DNA of 64,000 bases from Kapaibacterium sp044224925. GTDB lineage: Bacteria; Bacteroidota; Ignavibacteria; Kapaibacteriales; Kapaibacteriaceae. The stretch lies in the NCBI GenBank assembly GCA_044224925.1, contig JBGAJM010000005.1, positions 1 through 64,000 on the forward strand, in the 5' to 3' direction. The stretch's first letter is position 1, and each line of letters starts with the position of its first letter. The translations under genes and the position numbers were made by a program. Below are positions 53,249 through 62,266 of the stretch, in pieces. The notes below the pieces were generated by a model. That model was not told the DNA's origin and ran no database searches. It saw nothing but the letters and a program-made list of their open reading frames with translations.

Positions 53249-55246
53249 ATGATGAAGACCTTCACCTCTGTCCTCGTTGCCATGTTCTTCACGCTTGCAC
53301 CACTCGCGGTGACGGCACAGAACGGCAGTGATCACATCAAGTTCGCACCGATCGCACCTATCTCCGGCAAGGCCGGAGATACCGTGGTGCTGCATCTCAA
53401 GGCCAAGATCGAGAAGCACTGGCACACGTACGGAATGACGGCCGCCGTGGGTCCCGATGGACTTGGTCCGGAGCCAACGGTGATCACGGTGCAACCAGCG
53501 TCGGCATTGACAGTGGTCGGCAAGATCAAGCCTCCGAGAACAGCGCATTCGCACTTCGATGAGACGTGGGGAACCACCATTGAAGAGTGGAGTGGCACCA
53601 TCGAACTCGACGTGCCGGTGCGCATCAACCCGCGCGCGGCCGTCGGCGCGCTCAAGGCGAACGTGAAGTTCACCGTGCAGATGTGCGACACCATGTCGTG
53701 CCTGCCGCTCGACGATATCATGCTTCCCGTGGCCCTCACGGTGACCGCACCGGCTTCCGACGCGGCTCTTGCCGACACGGCAACGGCGACACCAGCAACG
53801 TCGACCACGCCGACGACATCGAGTGCCGTCGCGAAGGTCACAACGTCAGCGACGCCACCAACATCGGGTGGCGCACCCACAGAGATCGAGACCGAAAAGC
53901 AGAAAGGCTTACTGAGCTTCTTCTTGTATGCTATGGGCATTGGCTTCCTGGCCTTGCTCACGCCATGTGTGTTCCCAATGATCCCGATCACGGTATCGTT
54001 CTTCACGAAGCGACATGAGAAGACGCGCGGCAAAGGACTGCGCGACTCGAGCATCTTCGCCCTCGGCATCATCTCGACGTTCACGGCCATCGGCATCATT
54101 GCCTCTGCGGTGTTCGGCGGAACAGCCGTACAGGATCTTGCTGCCAATCCGTGGCTGAACCTTGGGATCGGTATGCTCTTCATGATCCTGGCCTTCAATC
54201 TCTTCGGAGCCTTCGAGATCCAGGTGCCGGTGTCGATCATGAACAAGCTCAATCAACGCTCGCAAGGCGATGGTGTGACGGCGGTATGGTTGATGGGACT
54301 GACGTTCTCGCTCACATCGTTCACCTGTACGGTGCCATTCGTTGGCACATTGCTTCTGTCCGCCTCCAATGGTGACTATCTCTATCCTGCCATCGGAACG
54401 CTCGGATTCTCGACGGCCTTTGCTATGCCGTTCTTTGTGCTCTCGCTCTTCCCGGCCTTGCTCAATCGACTGCCGCGCGCCGGCGGTTGGATGAACAACC
54501 TGAAGGTGGTGATGGGATTCCTTGAGATCGCTGCCGCCATCAAGTTCTTCAGCACGGCGGAGTTCGTGTGGGGGATCGGTCTGCTGCCTCGCGAGATCTT
54601 CTTGGCCATATGGGCTGGCTGCGCATTCTTGATCGCACTCTACGTGCTCGGCGTGTTCGAGATGAAACTCGATTCCACCGTCGAGAAAGTGAGCGGCATT
54701 CGGGCATTCTATGCCGTGGTCTTCGCATCGCTCGGATTCTGGCTCGTGGCCGGCATGGTGGGACGTCCGCTTGCGGCCGATCTCGAAGCCCTGTTACCGC
54801 CCGACAATTATCACGAACTCATCGATGGTGCAGTCCTTGCCGCCCCTCCAACCTCCTCGTTGACAGGGGAAGGTGGCAAGGAGGCCGCAGCCGCAGAGTA
54901 TTGGTACGACGATCTTTCAAAGGCAAAGGCCGAGGCTGCGAAAACAGGGAAGCCGATCTTCATCGACTTCACCGGATTCTCCTGCACGAACTGCCGATGG
55001 ATGGAGAAGTTCATGTTCCCGAAGCAGTCCATCAAGTCGCGCTTCGACAAGATGATCTTGGTGCGATTGTACACCGATCGGAAGTCGCAACCCTACATCG
55101 GCAATCAGGATCTGATGCGCGGGTATGGCACGGTGGCCAATCCGTTGTACGTAACGTTGAATGCAAAGGGCGAGTTCGTCGCACAAGGTCAATACACGCG
55201 CAACGAAGCGTCGTTCCTTGCCTTCCTCGACAAGGCCTTGCAGTAA
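53249..55246 (+). CDS. dsbD: DsbD-like thiol:disulfide interchange protein
   Basis: Brings reducing power across the inner membrane to periplasmic thiols. The 665-residue protein has a signal peptide (about 1-23), an N-terminal DsbD-type beta domain with a cysteine pair (QMCDTMSC, near 150), a Thr/Ala/Pro-rich linker (about 175-215), eight membrane spans with the two transmembrane cysteines (LTPCVFPMIP and FTCTVPFVG), and a C-terminal thioredoxin domain with CTNC (GFSCTNCRWM). All parts are in the usual order. ATG 53249 or 53252 may be used. A near-consensus TAAGTTTA lies at 53207-53214. Confidence 0.93.
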   Translation: MMKTFTSVLVAMFFTLAPLAVTAQNGSDHIKFAPIAPISGKAGDTVVLHLKAKIEKHWHTYGMTAAVGPDGLGPEPTVITVQPASALTVVGKIKPPRTAHSHFDETWGTTIEEWSGTIELDVPVRINPRAAVGALKANVKFTVQMCDTMSCLPLDDIMLPVALTVTAPASDAALADTATATPATSTTPTTSSAVAKVTTSATPPTSGGAPTEIETEKQKGLLSFFLYAMGIGFLALLTPCVFPMIPITVSFFTKRHEKTRGKGLRDSSIFALGIISTFTAIGIIASAVFGGTAVQDLAANPWLNLGIGMLFMILAFNLFGAFEIQVPVSIMNKLNQRSQGDGVTAVWLMGLTFSLTSFTCTVPFVGTLLLSASNGDYLYPAIGTLGFSTAFAMPFFVLSLFPALLNRLPRAGGWMNNLKVVMGFLEIAAAIKFFSTAEFVWGIGLLPREIFLAIWAGCAFLIALYVLGVFEMKLDSTVEKVSGIRAFYAVVFASLGFWLVAGMVGRPLAADLEALLPPDNYHELIDGAVLAAPPTSSLTGEGGKEAAAAEYWYDDLSKAKAEAAKTGKPIFIDFTGFSCTNCRWMEKFMFPKQSIKSRFDKMILVRLYTDRKSQPYIGNQDLMRGYGTVANPLYVTLNAKGEFVAQGQYTRNEASFLAFLDKALQ

Positions 55247-55255
55247 GACAGCGAG

Positions 55256-55717
55256 CTAGTCGAGTGTGATGCGGTAGAGCATCCACTCCTTCATGTGCTG
55301 TGCTGAGCGACGGTGATAGAAGTCGCGCGCCAGCATGTTCCAATCCAGGACCTGCCATTCCATGCGACCGCAGTGACGCTCGACGGCGAGCGCACGCACA
55401 TGGTCGAAGAGCGCACCACCCACACCATGCTGTCGTGCGTCCTCGAGCACGAAGAGATCTTCGAGATACATCGTTGGTCGTGCCAGGAACGATGAATACG
55501 TTTCGAAGCAAATGGCATAGCCAACAACGGACCCGTCGAGAAGGGCCAGGAAGGCCTGATAGCGCGGACGTTCTCCGAAGGCATCGTTACGGAGTCGCTC
55601 TCGCGCCGCATCGCCGGGCGGGTCGAGCTTCTCATAGGCAGCCAACGCATCGATCAGCGATAGGAATTGATCGAATCGATCCTCGGTCAACGGCAGGATG
55701 CTCACATGTGCCATCAT
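55256..55717 (-). CDS. GNAT family N-acetyltransferase
   Basis: A 153-residue acetyl-CoA-dependent acetyltransferase of the spermidine/diamine-N-acetyltransferase-like subgroup. The fold is visible as ILPLTEDRFDQFLSL at the start, YLEDLFVLEDARQHGVGGALFDHV for the acetyl-CoA loop, and WQVLDWNMLARDFYHRRSA for the C-terminal part. The substrate is unknown. ATG 55717 shares one base with the panC stop, so the two are coupled. Another ATG follows directly. Confidence 0.85.
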   Translation of the reverse strand: MMAHVSILPLTEDRFDQFLSLIDALAAYEKLDPPGDAARERLRNDAFGERPRYQAFLALLDGSVVGYAICFETYSSFLARPTMYLEDLFVLEDARQHGVGGALFDHVRALAVERHCGRMEWQVLDWNMLARDFYHRRSAQHMKEWMLYRITLD

Positions 55718-56574
55718 CAACCTCCCACCGTGCAACGCATGTTATCGATCAAGCGTGTGGTGCCTATGCGCACGGCAAGCAACAGCACCACGTTCGTCTG
55801 CTCGGGCAACACATCGCATGTTGCAAGTGTGTCGGCCATGACCACGGAGGCATAGTCGATCGTGAGGCCGGGGATCTGTAGGAGCGTGGCAGACATCGCA
55901 TGCTCGATCTCCGCTGCACGGCGCTCACCGTTCTCGATCATCGTGCGTGCCAGTGTAAGGGCCCGATACAACGAACTTGCCTGTGCCCGCTCTTCTTCGT
56001 TCAAGTACACATTGCGTGAGCTCATGGCAAGGCCATCGGCCTCGCGAACGGTGTCGCGCACGGTGATGGTGCAGGGCAGACCAAGGTCACGCACGAGGGT
56101 TCGCACGACAAGCGTTTGCTGATAGTCCTTCTGTCCGAAGTAGGCCTCGTCGGGCGACATGGCAATGAGCAACTTGGCCACGATGGTGGCCACGCCGTCG
56201 AAATGTCCGGGGCGACGTGCTCCTTCGAACACTTCCGTGATACCGCCCACATGGATCGACGTGGAGAATCCGCTCGGATACATCTCGTCCACGGTCGGCG
56301 CAAAGATCACGGTGCCGCCCGCTTGGGCAACGATGAGCGTGTCGCGCTCGAGGTTGCGCGGATACTTGGAGAGGTCTTCGCTGGGGGCGAACTGCGTCGG
56401 GTTGACGAAGATCGACGTGATCACCGTGCCATGCTGCTCTGCAGCGCTCTTGATCAAGGAGGCATGACCGTCGTGCAGGGCGCCCATGGTGGGCACGCAG
56501 CCGATGGTGGACCCCGCCGCACGCAGATCGCGCACGAGCGTTTGCATTTCGGCAACAGTGGTGATGATTCGCAT
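55717..56574 (-). CDS. panC: Pantothenate synthetase
   Basis: Joins pantoate and beta-alanine with ATP to give pantothenate. The 285-residue protein has the nucleotide motifs GCVPTMGALHDGHASLI and FGQKDYQQTLV, plus TVREADGLAMSSRNVYL near residue 180. ATG 56574 gives the family start MRIITTVAEM; a GTG six bases upstream is also possible. panB and panD are not in the window. Confidence 0.96.
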   Translation of the reverse strand: MRIITTVAEMQTLVRDLRAAGSTIGCVPTMGALHDGHASLIKSAAEQHGTVITSIFVNPTQFAPSEDLSKYPRNLERDTLIVAQAGGTVIFAPTVDEMYPSGFSTSIHVGGITEVFEGARRPGHFDGVATIVAKLLIAMSPDEAYFGQKDYQQTLVVRTLVRDLGLPCTITVRDTVREADGLAMSSRNVYLNEEERAQASSLYRALTLARTMIENGERRAAEIEHAMSATLLQIPGLTIDYASVVMADTLATCDVLPEQTNVVLLLAVRIGTTRLIDNMRCTVGG

Positions 56575-56592
56575 GGTCACGTTCTACGGTGA

Positions 56593-57348
56593 ATGATGCA
56601 CGAATATATCGCCATGCCGCCCTACCACCATCTTCTGATCCTTGCAACCACTGCCATCCTTCGCACGGCCGACACCACCGATGTGATCGACCATGCGGCG
56701 TTCGATTCGTTGTGGCATGCATCGCTGAAGAGCGGACGGATGAACACGGATGCTGTGCGGTATTCGACGTTCGACATCTACTGGCGTCGACTGCGCACGG
56801 CGCGGCCCAATGCGTTCTCGTCCGCCGCACGCACGGCTTTCTGGTGCAATGCATGGCTTGCCTCGGTGCTGTCCGTGATGTCGCGCCATGCCGGATATCG
56901 ATCGACGATCTGGCGTGACGAGTTATACGATTCAGACACATTCGAGATCGCCAGCGAGTTCTTCACGCTGCGCACCCTTCGTGAACGCGTGGTGCGTGAG
57001 GCAGGCTCACCACTCGTCCTTGTTGCCTTGGCCACGGGCAGTACACGTGCGCCGCCGTTCCCGTCGCACGTCTACACGGCGCGACGCATCGGCAGCATGT
57101 TGCGCGACATGGCCCGTCGGGTCTGCCGCAGTGAGCGCTTCGTGTTCTACGATCCCGGGTCGAACGTCCTGCAGATCTCGTCGCTGTTCGCCGAATTCGA
57201 GCCGGCCATCGTCACCACGTATGGCTCGATGGTCCAGTTCCTCCTGCCATACGTGTCGGAAACGGTCGCGGCCGAGCTCGCCCTGCGTCGGTCCACCCTG
57301 AAAGTCATCTACGGCGACGCCGTGGAGCGCTGGGTTCGCCGACGGTGA
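56593..57348 (+). CDS. Degenerate DUF547-like protein
   Basis: A 251-residue protein resembling DUF547. It has FDSLWHASLKSGRMNTDAVRYSTF, FWCNAWLASVLSVM in place of the family's F-W-x-N-x-Y-N-A motif, and VLVALATGSTRAPPF in place of the A-L-N-C-x-S-x-S-C-P-P segment. The two cysteines that normally mark this segment are absent, so if related it has probably lost its catalytic or binding site. The N-terminus (up to about residue 20) is hydrophobic and may be a signal peptide. A start at ATG 56614 is possible. Confidence in the family is modest. Confidence 0.5.
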   Translation: MMHEYIAMPPYHHLLILATTAILRTADTTDVIDHAAFDSLWHASLKSGRMNTDAVRYSTFDIYWRRLRTARPNAFSSAARTAFWCNAWLASVLSVMSRHAGYRSTIWRDELYDSDTFEIASEFFTLRTLRERVVREAGSPLVLVALATGSTRAPPFPSHVYTARRIGSMLRDMARRVCRSERFVFYDPGSNVLQISSLFAEFEPAIVTTYGSMVQFLLPYVSETVAAELALRRSTLKVIYGDAVERWVRRR

Positions 57349-57367
57349 TGGAGGTGCGCCGAATTCG

Positions 57368-57375
57368 TAGTTTTG
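57368..57375 (+). promoter_or_regulatory. TAnnTTTG promoter box for ilvE
   Basis: TAGTTTTG lies 56 bases before the ilvE ATG at 57432, so this transcript should carry a leader of about 50 nt, which contains GGAG at 57418-57421. Confidence 0.5.
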
Positions 57376-57431
57376 CGCTCGGTCGAACCCGTGCCCGGAC
57401 AACTTTTGAAGCTTATTGGAGCACCTCCCAC

Positions 57432-58454
57432 ATGTCATCACAACCGTTCGACGACATCGCCCAACTCACGCTCTCGAATGTACCCAGCGAGCATATGAGC
57501 ATCGCACAGCATTCCGACGGACGTTGGGAGGACTGTGTCCTCAAGCCCTATGCTCCCATCGAGATGCAGCCGCTGGCACTCGGTCTGCACTATGCGCAGA
57601 TCGTGTTCGAAGGAATGAAAGCCTATCGATACGACAATGGCGACGTTGCCGTGTTCCGCATCGAGAAGCACCATGAGCGCTTCAACAAGTCGCTTGCTCG
57701 CATGTGCATGCCCGAGATCCCGCTCTCCCATTTCCGTGATGGCATCGTCGATCTTGTGCGGGCCGATCGGTCGTGGGTGCCCCCTGGACCCGACAGTGCA
57801 TTCTACATCCGACCGTTCGTGATCGCCAGCGAGGAACGCATGGGGATCAAGGTCTCCGACGACTATCTCTTCATGGTCGTTGGTGGTCCGTTCCGACCAC
57901 TCTATGCACGTCCGCTTCGCGTCCGCATGGAGCGCGTCTTCGCGCGTGCCGTGGCCGGCGGGACCGGTTTCGCCAAGTGTGCCGGTAACTATGCCGCGGC
58001 CATGTTGCCAACGCAGCTGGCACAACAGGATGGCTTCGATCAAGTGATCTGGACGGATGCAAAGGAACATCGTGTGGTGGAAGAGTCGGGGACGATGAAC
58101 GTGATGTTCGTGATCGACGGTGTGATCGTCACGCCGGCACTCACGGACACGATCCTCGACGGCGTTACGCGTGACAGCGTGCTCACGATCGCGCGCGACC
58201 TTGGTCTGCCGATCTCCGAACGCATGATCACCGTGGACGATCTTGCCGAAGGCCTGCGTGCCGGAAGAGTGACCGAAGCGTTCGGTGTAGGAACTGCCGC
58301 CGCCGTGGCGCCGATCGGCAGCATTGCGATCGATACGGAAGAGTTCGCACTGCCGGTACTCCCCACCGATACCATGTTCACGCTCAAGAACCACCTCAAT
58401 GCCATTCGATACGGTCAGGCACCCGATGTGCATGGCTGGATGACCGTGATCTGA
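57432..58454 (+). CDS. ilvE: Branched-chain amino acid aminotransferase
   Basis: Fold-type IV PLP enzyme that transaminates leucine, isoleucine and valine. The 340-residue protein has LHYAQIVFEGMKAYR, the RPFVIASEE segment and the PLP-lysine motif GGTGFAKCAGNYAAAMLP; the EESGTMNVMFV and GVTRDSVL segments are typical of the long (type II) form. I start at ATG 57432 because the frame before it is unmatched. First gene of a unit with the DinB, META and recG genes. Confidence 0.94.
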   Translation: MSSQPFDDIAQLTLSNVPSEHMSIAQHSDGRWEDCVLKPYAPIEMQPLALGLHYAQIVFEGMKAYRYDNGDVAVFRIEKHHERFNKSLARMCMPEIPLSHFRDGIVDLVRADRSWVPPGPDSAFYIRPFVIASEERMGIKVSDDYLFMVVGGPFRPLYARPLRVRMERVFARAVAGGTGFAKCAGNYAAAMLPTQLAQQDGFDQVIWTDAKEHRVVEESGTMNVMFVIDGVIVTPALTDTILDGVTRDSVLTIARDLGLPISERMITVDDLAEGLRAGRVTEAFGVGTAAAVAPIGSIAIDTEEFALPVLPTDTMFTLKNHLNAIRYGQAPDVHGWMTVI

Positions 58455-58471
58455 TCATACGAAAGGTGCTC

Positions 58472-58951
58472 ATGCAGAACGCAGCGTCGTGGTTTCGTGG
58501 TCTGTTCCAGTACGGTTCGTGGATGATGGAGACGCTTGCGGATGCGTGCACCGAACATGGTCTCGCTGACGATCCGCGCATCGTCTTCCTCTTCCAGCAT
58601 ACCGTGAATGCCCGCCGCATCTGGCTGGAGCGCGTGCGCGATGGCGCCGTGCATACCGATATCCACGAGACACTCACCATTGCGCAAGCACTGGAACGCG
58701 ATGCCGTGGACACGGAGGCATGGGGCACCTTGTTGCTGGAAGGTGGCGAGGAGGGACTCGACAAGGAGATCACCTATGCGAACCTCAGTGGCACGGTGTT
58801 CACGCAATCGTTTCGCGATCTTGTCTTTCACGTGATCAATCACACGACCCATCACATGGACGAGGTCTCGGTTCGCATTCGCGCATCCGGGGCAACGCCA
58901 CCACCGACAGACCACGTGGTCTACACGCGATCCTTGGTGTCGCGCACATGA
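58472..58951 (+). CDS. DinB-like putative metal-binding protein
   Basis: A 159-residue four-helix-bundle protein of the DinB/YfiT superfamily. The likely metal histidines are in LFQHTVNARRIW (about H50) and FHVINHTTHHMDEV (about 128-136). Members include thiol transferases and S-transferases that use bacillithiol or mycothiol, but many have no known reaction. Start at ATG 58472 with GAAAGG upstream. Its stop overlaps the META-gene ATG. Confidence 0.8.
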   Translation: MQNAASWFRGLFQYGSWMMETLADACTEHGLADDPRIVFLFQHTVNARRIWLERVRDGAVHTDIHETLTIAQALERDAVDTEAWGTLLLEGGEEGLDKEITYANLSGTVFTQSFRDLVFHVINHTTHHMDEVSVRIRASGATPPPTDHVVYTRSLVSRT

Positions 58952-59367
58952 ATGTCGTTGCCATGGCATCGCTCGTGCTGCTGATCGTCACGTCGTGCGC
59001 CACTACGCGGTCGACCACATCCACTGCCTCGATCACCGGACGCACTTGGTTCATCCTCTCCGTGCGCACGGAACACCTACAGCAACAATTCGATGCACGC
59101 TCGCCACAGCTCTCATTCGAGGGTGATCGACTGACCGGGACCGGCGGTTGCAATGCGATCTCGGCATCGACCACGATCGACGACACTACGATGCGCATCG
59201 GCACGGTGGCCTCTACACGCATGATGTGCGAGGCGCTGCCGCTTGAGCAACGGATCATCAAGGCCCTTGCCGACGTGCGGACGTTCTCGGTGCAGGCCGA
59301 TAGACTGTACTTGCTCGGAGAGCAACCAACCGACACGCTCTTGACCTGTAGCACAACCCGACCATGA
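58948..59367 (+). CDS. META-domain lipoprotein
   Basis: A 139-residue lipoprotein: signal sequence with lipobox IVTSC at about residue 18, then a META/HslJ-type domain (about 30-130). It has the typical SFEGDRLTGTGGCNAISAS segment and the RMMCEALPLEQRIIKAL segment, with a conserved cysteine pair. HslJ-like domains are linked to heat-shock and novobiocin tolerance in E. coli; no role is shown here. It overlaps the DinB and recG genes by four bases each. Confidence 0.85.
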   Translation: MNVVAMASLVLLIVTSCATTRSTTSTASITGRTWFILSVRTEHLQQQFDARSPQLSFEGDRLTGTGGCNAISASTTIDDTTMRIGTVASTRMMCEALPLEQRIIKALADVRTFSVQADRLYLLGEQPTDTLLTCSTTRP

Positions 59368-61586
59368 GCGACGAGGAACGCAAGATCCTTCCACTGCAGT
59401 ACGTCAAGGGCGTTGGTCCGCGTCGTGCAGAGGTCCTTGCCTCCGAAGGTCTCGTCACCCCCGAAGACGTGCTGATGTATGTACCCCGCGGCTACGTCGA
59501 TCGCAGCGCGGCGCCCTCCATCTCTGCCCTCCTTGCCACCTTCCGAAAACCGAATCTCTGGAACTCCGACGCGGCCACCATCACGAAGGTCACCGCAGAG
59601 GTCACGCTCGTGGCCGTTGTTGCCGACGTGCGGGAACAGTCGTACGGCAAGGGACGGACGATGTTGTTGGTCGTGGTGAGCGATGGCAGCGGAGCCTCGG
59701 CAACGTTGATCTTCTGGAACATGGTCGCCTACTACAAGCGCGTGCTTGCACATGGTCAGCATGTGGTGATCTCTGGCGCGCCGGACTTCGATCCGCGGTG
59801 GAATCAGATCACGTTCCATCATCCCGAGATCGAGCGCGTAGAAGAAGAGGACATGGAGCAATACCGCGCCGGTGCCATCCTGCCGAAGTACACGATCACG
59901 CAAGGCATGCGAACAGCCGGTCTCACGCTGCGCATGATGCGCAGTATCGTGGAACATGTGATCGATCGAACGTTGGACACGATGGTGGACCCGCTGCCCG
60001 AAGTCTATGTGCGACAGCATGGCTTCATGGATCGGTCCACCGCTTTGCGTGAATTGCACTTCCCGTCATCACTCGCATCCGTGCGTTCCGCTCGCGAACG
60101 CATGAAGTATGAAGAGCTCTTCTTCTTTGAATTGATGCTTGCCGTTCGGAAGCGCACACAACGTGTTCCCGAACTTGGCGTTCCGATGCAGGCGAAGAGT
60201 CCGCATGCACGTGCATTGGTGGACAATCTTCCGTTCGAGCTTACGGCCGCGCAACGTCGTGTGATCCATGAGATCACGCGCGATATGACGTCAGGCACAC
60301 CGATGAACAGACTGTTGCAAGGCGACGTTGGATCGGGCAAGACCATCGTTGCTCTGTTGAGCATGCTCTGTGCTGTCGACAACGGCTATCAGGCGCTGAT
60401 CATGGCCCCCACTGAGATCCTCGCCGAGCAACACTTCAACAGCATCAAGCGGTTGTTGCAAGACACCGATCTGCAGTGCACCCAACTGGTGGGCGGACAG
60501 CGCAAGGCGCTCCGAACCAAGGTCCTTGCCGAGATCGCCAGTGGTGAGGCGAACATCATCGTTGGGACGCATGCCATGTTCGAGAGCAGCGTCCAGTATC
60601 ATAAGCTTGGGCTTGCCATCATCGACGAGCAGCACCGGTTCGGTGTTGAACAGCGAGCCGCACTTCGAAGGCTCGGATGCGAATCCAACGAAGGCGGCAA
60701 GGCACCACATCTTCTTGTCATGTCCGCCACACCCATTCCTCGTACCCTGTCGATGACGGCCTACGGGGACCTTGACGTGTCGGTGATCGACGAACTTCCG
60801 AAGGATCGGAAGCCCATCGTCACGAAGGTGGTCTATGAGAGCGGACTCGATTCCGTGCATGCCTTTGTGCGCGAGCAAGTGGCCGAGGGACGTCAGGCCT
60901 ACATCGTCTATCCGTTGGTCGAGCGATCGGAGAAGCTCGAATTGAAATCAGCCGTCGAGCATTTCGAGACGTTGCAGCGCGACGTGTATCCGACGCTTAA
61001 AATGGGTCTGTTGCACGGACAGCAATTGTGGTACGAGAAGGAAGATGCCATGCGGGACTTCCTTGCCCGCAAGTACGACATCCTTGTGGCCACCACCGTT
61101 GTGGAAGTGGGGATCGATGTGCCGAATGCCACCGTGATGCTCATCGAGAATGCGGAGCGGTTCGGACTCTCGCAGTTGCATCAGTTGCGAGGCCGCGTTG
61201 GCCGAGGCGAGCATGGTTCGTTCTGCTTCCTGGCAACGAAGGACCATTTCAAGTATCAGATCAATCGGAAGAATGCCGCGGAAGATCGGGCTGCATCGAT
61301 CATCCGATTGAAGACGATGGAAGAGACCACGGATGGATTCCGCATTGCAGAGGTGGACCTTGCCTTGCGCGGACCGGGCGACGTTCTCGGTACGCGTCAA
61401 AGCGGGTTGCCCGACTTCGTCTTCACGGACCTTGTCAGCGATACACCCATGATCGCGCGTGCACGACAGGATGCATTCGCACTCGTCGATCGCGATCCGC
61501 ATCTCCGTCACCCCGATCTCGCTCGAACACGCGCCTATCTCCAACGCCGCTACCACAATGCGCACGAGTATATGCGTATCGCATAA
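59364..61586 (+). CDS. recG: ATP-dependent DNA helicase RecG
   Basis: Branch-migration helicase that rewinds stalled forks and Holliday junctions. The 740-residue protein has a wedge/OB domain (about 60-165), motif I GDVGSGKTIVALL, motif II IIDEQHRFGVEQRAAL (the DEQH box typical of RecG), MSATPIPRTLSM, and the C-terminal motifs GVDVPNA-like and QLRGRVGRGEHGSFC. Slightly longer than E. coli RecG. ATGA overlap with the META gene. Confidence 0.96.
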   Translation: MSDEERKILPLQYVKGVGPRRAEVLASEGLVTPEDVLMYVPRGYVDRSAAPSISALLATFRKPNLWNSDAATITKVTAEVTLVAVVADVREQSYGKGRTMLLVVVSDGSGASATLIFWNMVAYYKRVLAHGQHVVISGAPDFDPRWNQITFHHPEIERVEEEDMEQYRAGAILPKYTITQGMRTAGLTLRMMRSIVEHVIDRTLDTMVDPLPEVYVRQHGFMDRSTALRELHFPSSLASVRSARERMKYEELFFFELMLAVRKRTQRVPELGVPMQAKSPHARALVDNLPFELTAAQRRVIHEITRDMTSGTPMNRLLQGDVGSGKTIVALLSMLCAVDNGYQALIMAPTEILAEQHFNSIKRLLQDTDLQCTQLVGGQRKALRTKVLAEIASGEANIIVGTHAMFESSVQYHKLGLAIIDEQHRFGVEQRAALRRLGCESNEGGKAPHLLVMSATPIPRTLSMTAYGDLDVSVIDELPKDRKPIVTKVVYESGLDSVHAFVREQVAEGRQAYIVYPLVERSEKLELKSAVEHFETLQRDVYPTLKMGLLHGQQLWYEKEDAMRDFLARKYDILVATTVVEVGIDVPNATVMLIENAERFGLSQLHQLRGRVGRGEHGSFCFLATKDHFKYQINRKNAAEDRAASIIRLKTMEETTDGFRIAEVDLALRGPGDVLGTRQSGLPDFVFTDLVSDTPMIARARQDAFALVDRDPHLRHPDLARTRAYLQRRYHNAHEYMRIA

Positions 61587-61589
61587 TCG

Positions 61590-61597
61590 TATCTTTG
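61590..61597 (+). promoter_or_regulatory. TAnnTTTG promoter box for queE
   Basis: TATCTTTG ends six bases before the queE ATG at 61604, as before ansA, predicting a leaderless transcript. Confidence 0.65.
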
Positions 61598-61603
61598 TAG
61601 GCC

Positions 61604-62266
61604 ATGCTCGATCACCACTTCAACGTCAGCGAGATCTTCTTTTCCGTGCAGGGAGAGGGGAGTCGCGCCGGTATGCCATGCACTTTCATCCGACTGCAAG
61701 GATGTAAGCTGCGTTGTGTTTGGTGCGATACGCCGTATGCGCTCGACAAACGCGTCGTGGCCACGCTCATGACGGGTGCGGAGATCGTGGCAGAGATCGA
61801 ACGGATCGGCTGTTCCTTCGTGGAGTTCACCGGTGGCGAGCCACTCGAGCAACCCGACGTTGTGCCGCTAATGGCGTATCTCTGCGATGCAGGGTATACG
61901 GTGGCTGTCGAGACCGGAGGACATGTGGACGTGTCGAATGTCGACCCGCGCGTCATTCGCATCATCGACGTGAAGTGTCCCGATTCAAAGATGGAACCAT
62001 TGAACCATTGGGAGAATCTTGACGCTCTTCGTCCAACCGACGAGATCAAGTTCGTCTTGGCCTCGCGACGTGATTACGAGTTCGCACGTGACGTGATCCG
62101 TCGCTACGATCTCTCGCGATCGACCACGGCCGTGCTCTTGTCGTGTGTGTTCGGAACGCTTGAATTCAAAGACGTGGTGGAATGGATCCTGGCCGACAAA
62201 CTGGATGTTCGCTTCCAATTGCAAATGCATAAGTTCATTTGGCATCCCGAGACCCGTGGTGTATAA
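61604..62266 (+). CDS. queE: 7-carboxy-7-deazaguanine synthase
   Basis: Radical-SAM enzyme in the pathway to preQ0 and queuosine. The 220-residue protein has FFSVQGEGSRAGMPCTFIRL and the CX3CX2C cluster motif in GCKLRCVWCDT, then VEFTGGEPLEQ. The partner genes queC, queD and queF are not in the window, so a role in queuosine is assumed from the family. It overlaps the next gene by eight bases. Confidence 0.93.
   Translation: MLDHHFNVSEIFFSVQGEGSRAGMPCTFIRLQGCKLRCVWCDTPYALDKRVVATLMTGAEIVAEIERIGCSFVEFTGGEPLEQPDVVPLMAYLCDAGYTVAVETGGHVDVSNVDPRVIRIIDVKCPDSKMEPLNHWENLDALRPTDEIKFVLASRRDYEFARDVIRRYDLSRSTTAVLLSCVFGTLEFKDVVEWILADKLDVRFQLQMHKFIWHPETRGV

Noticed and set aside
58836..60059. Long minus-strand frame opposite the META and recG genes (407 codons); similar frame at 57438-58433 opposite ilvE
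   Set aside because: Covers several plus-strand genes with clear families and has no own start signals or domain pattern.
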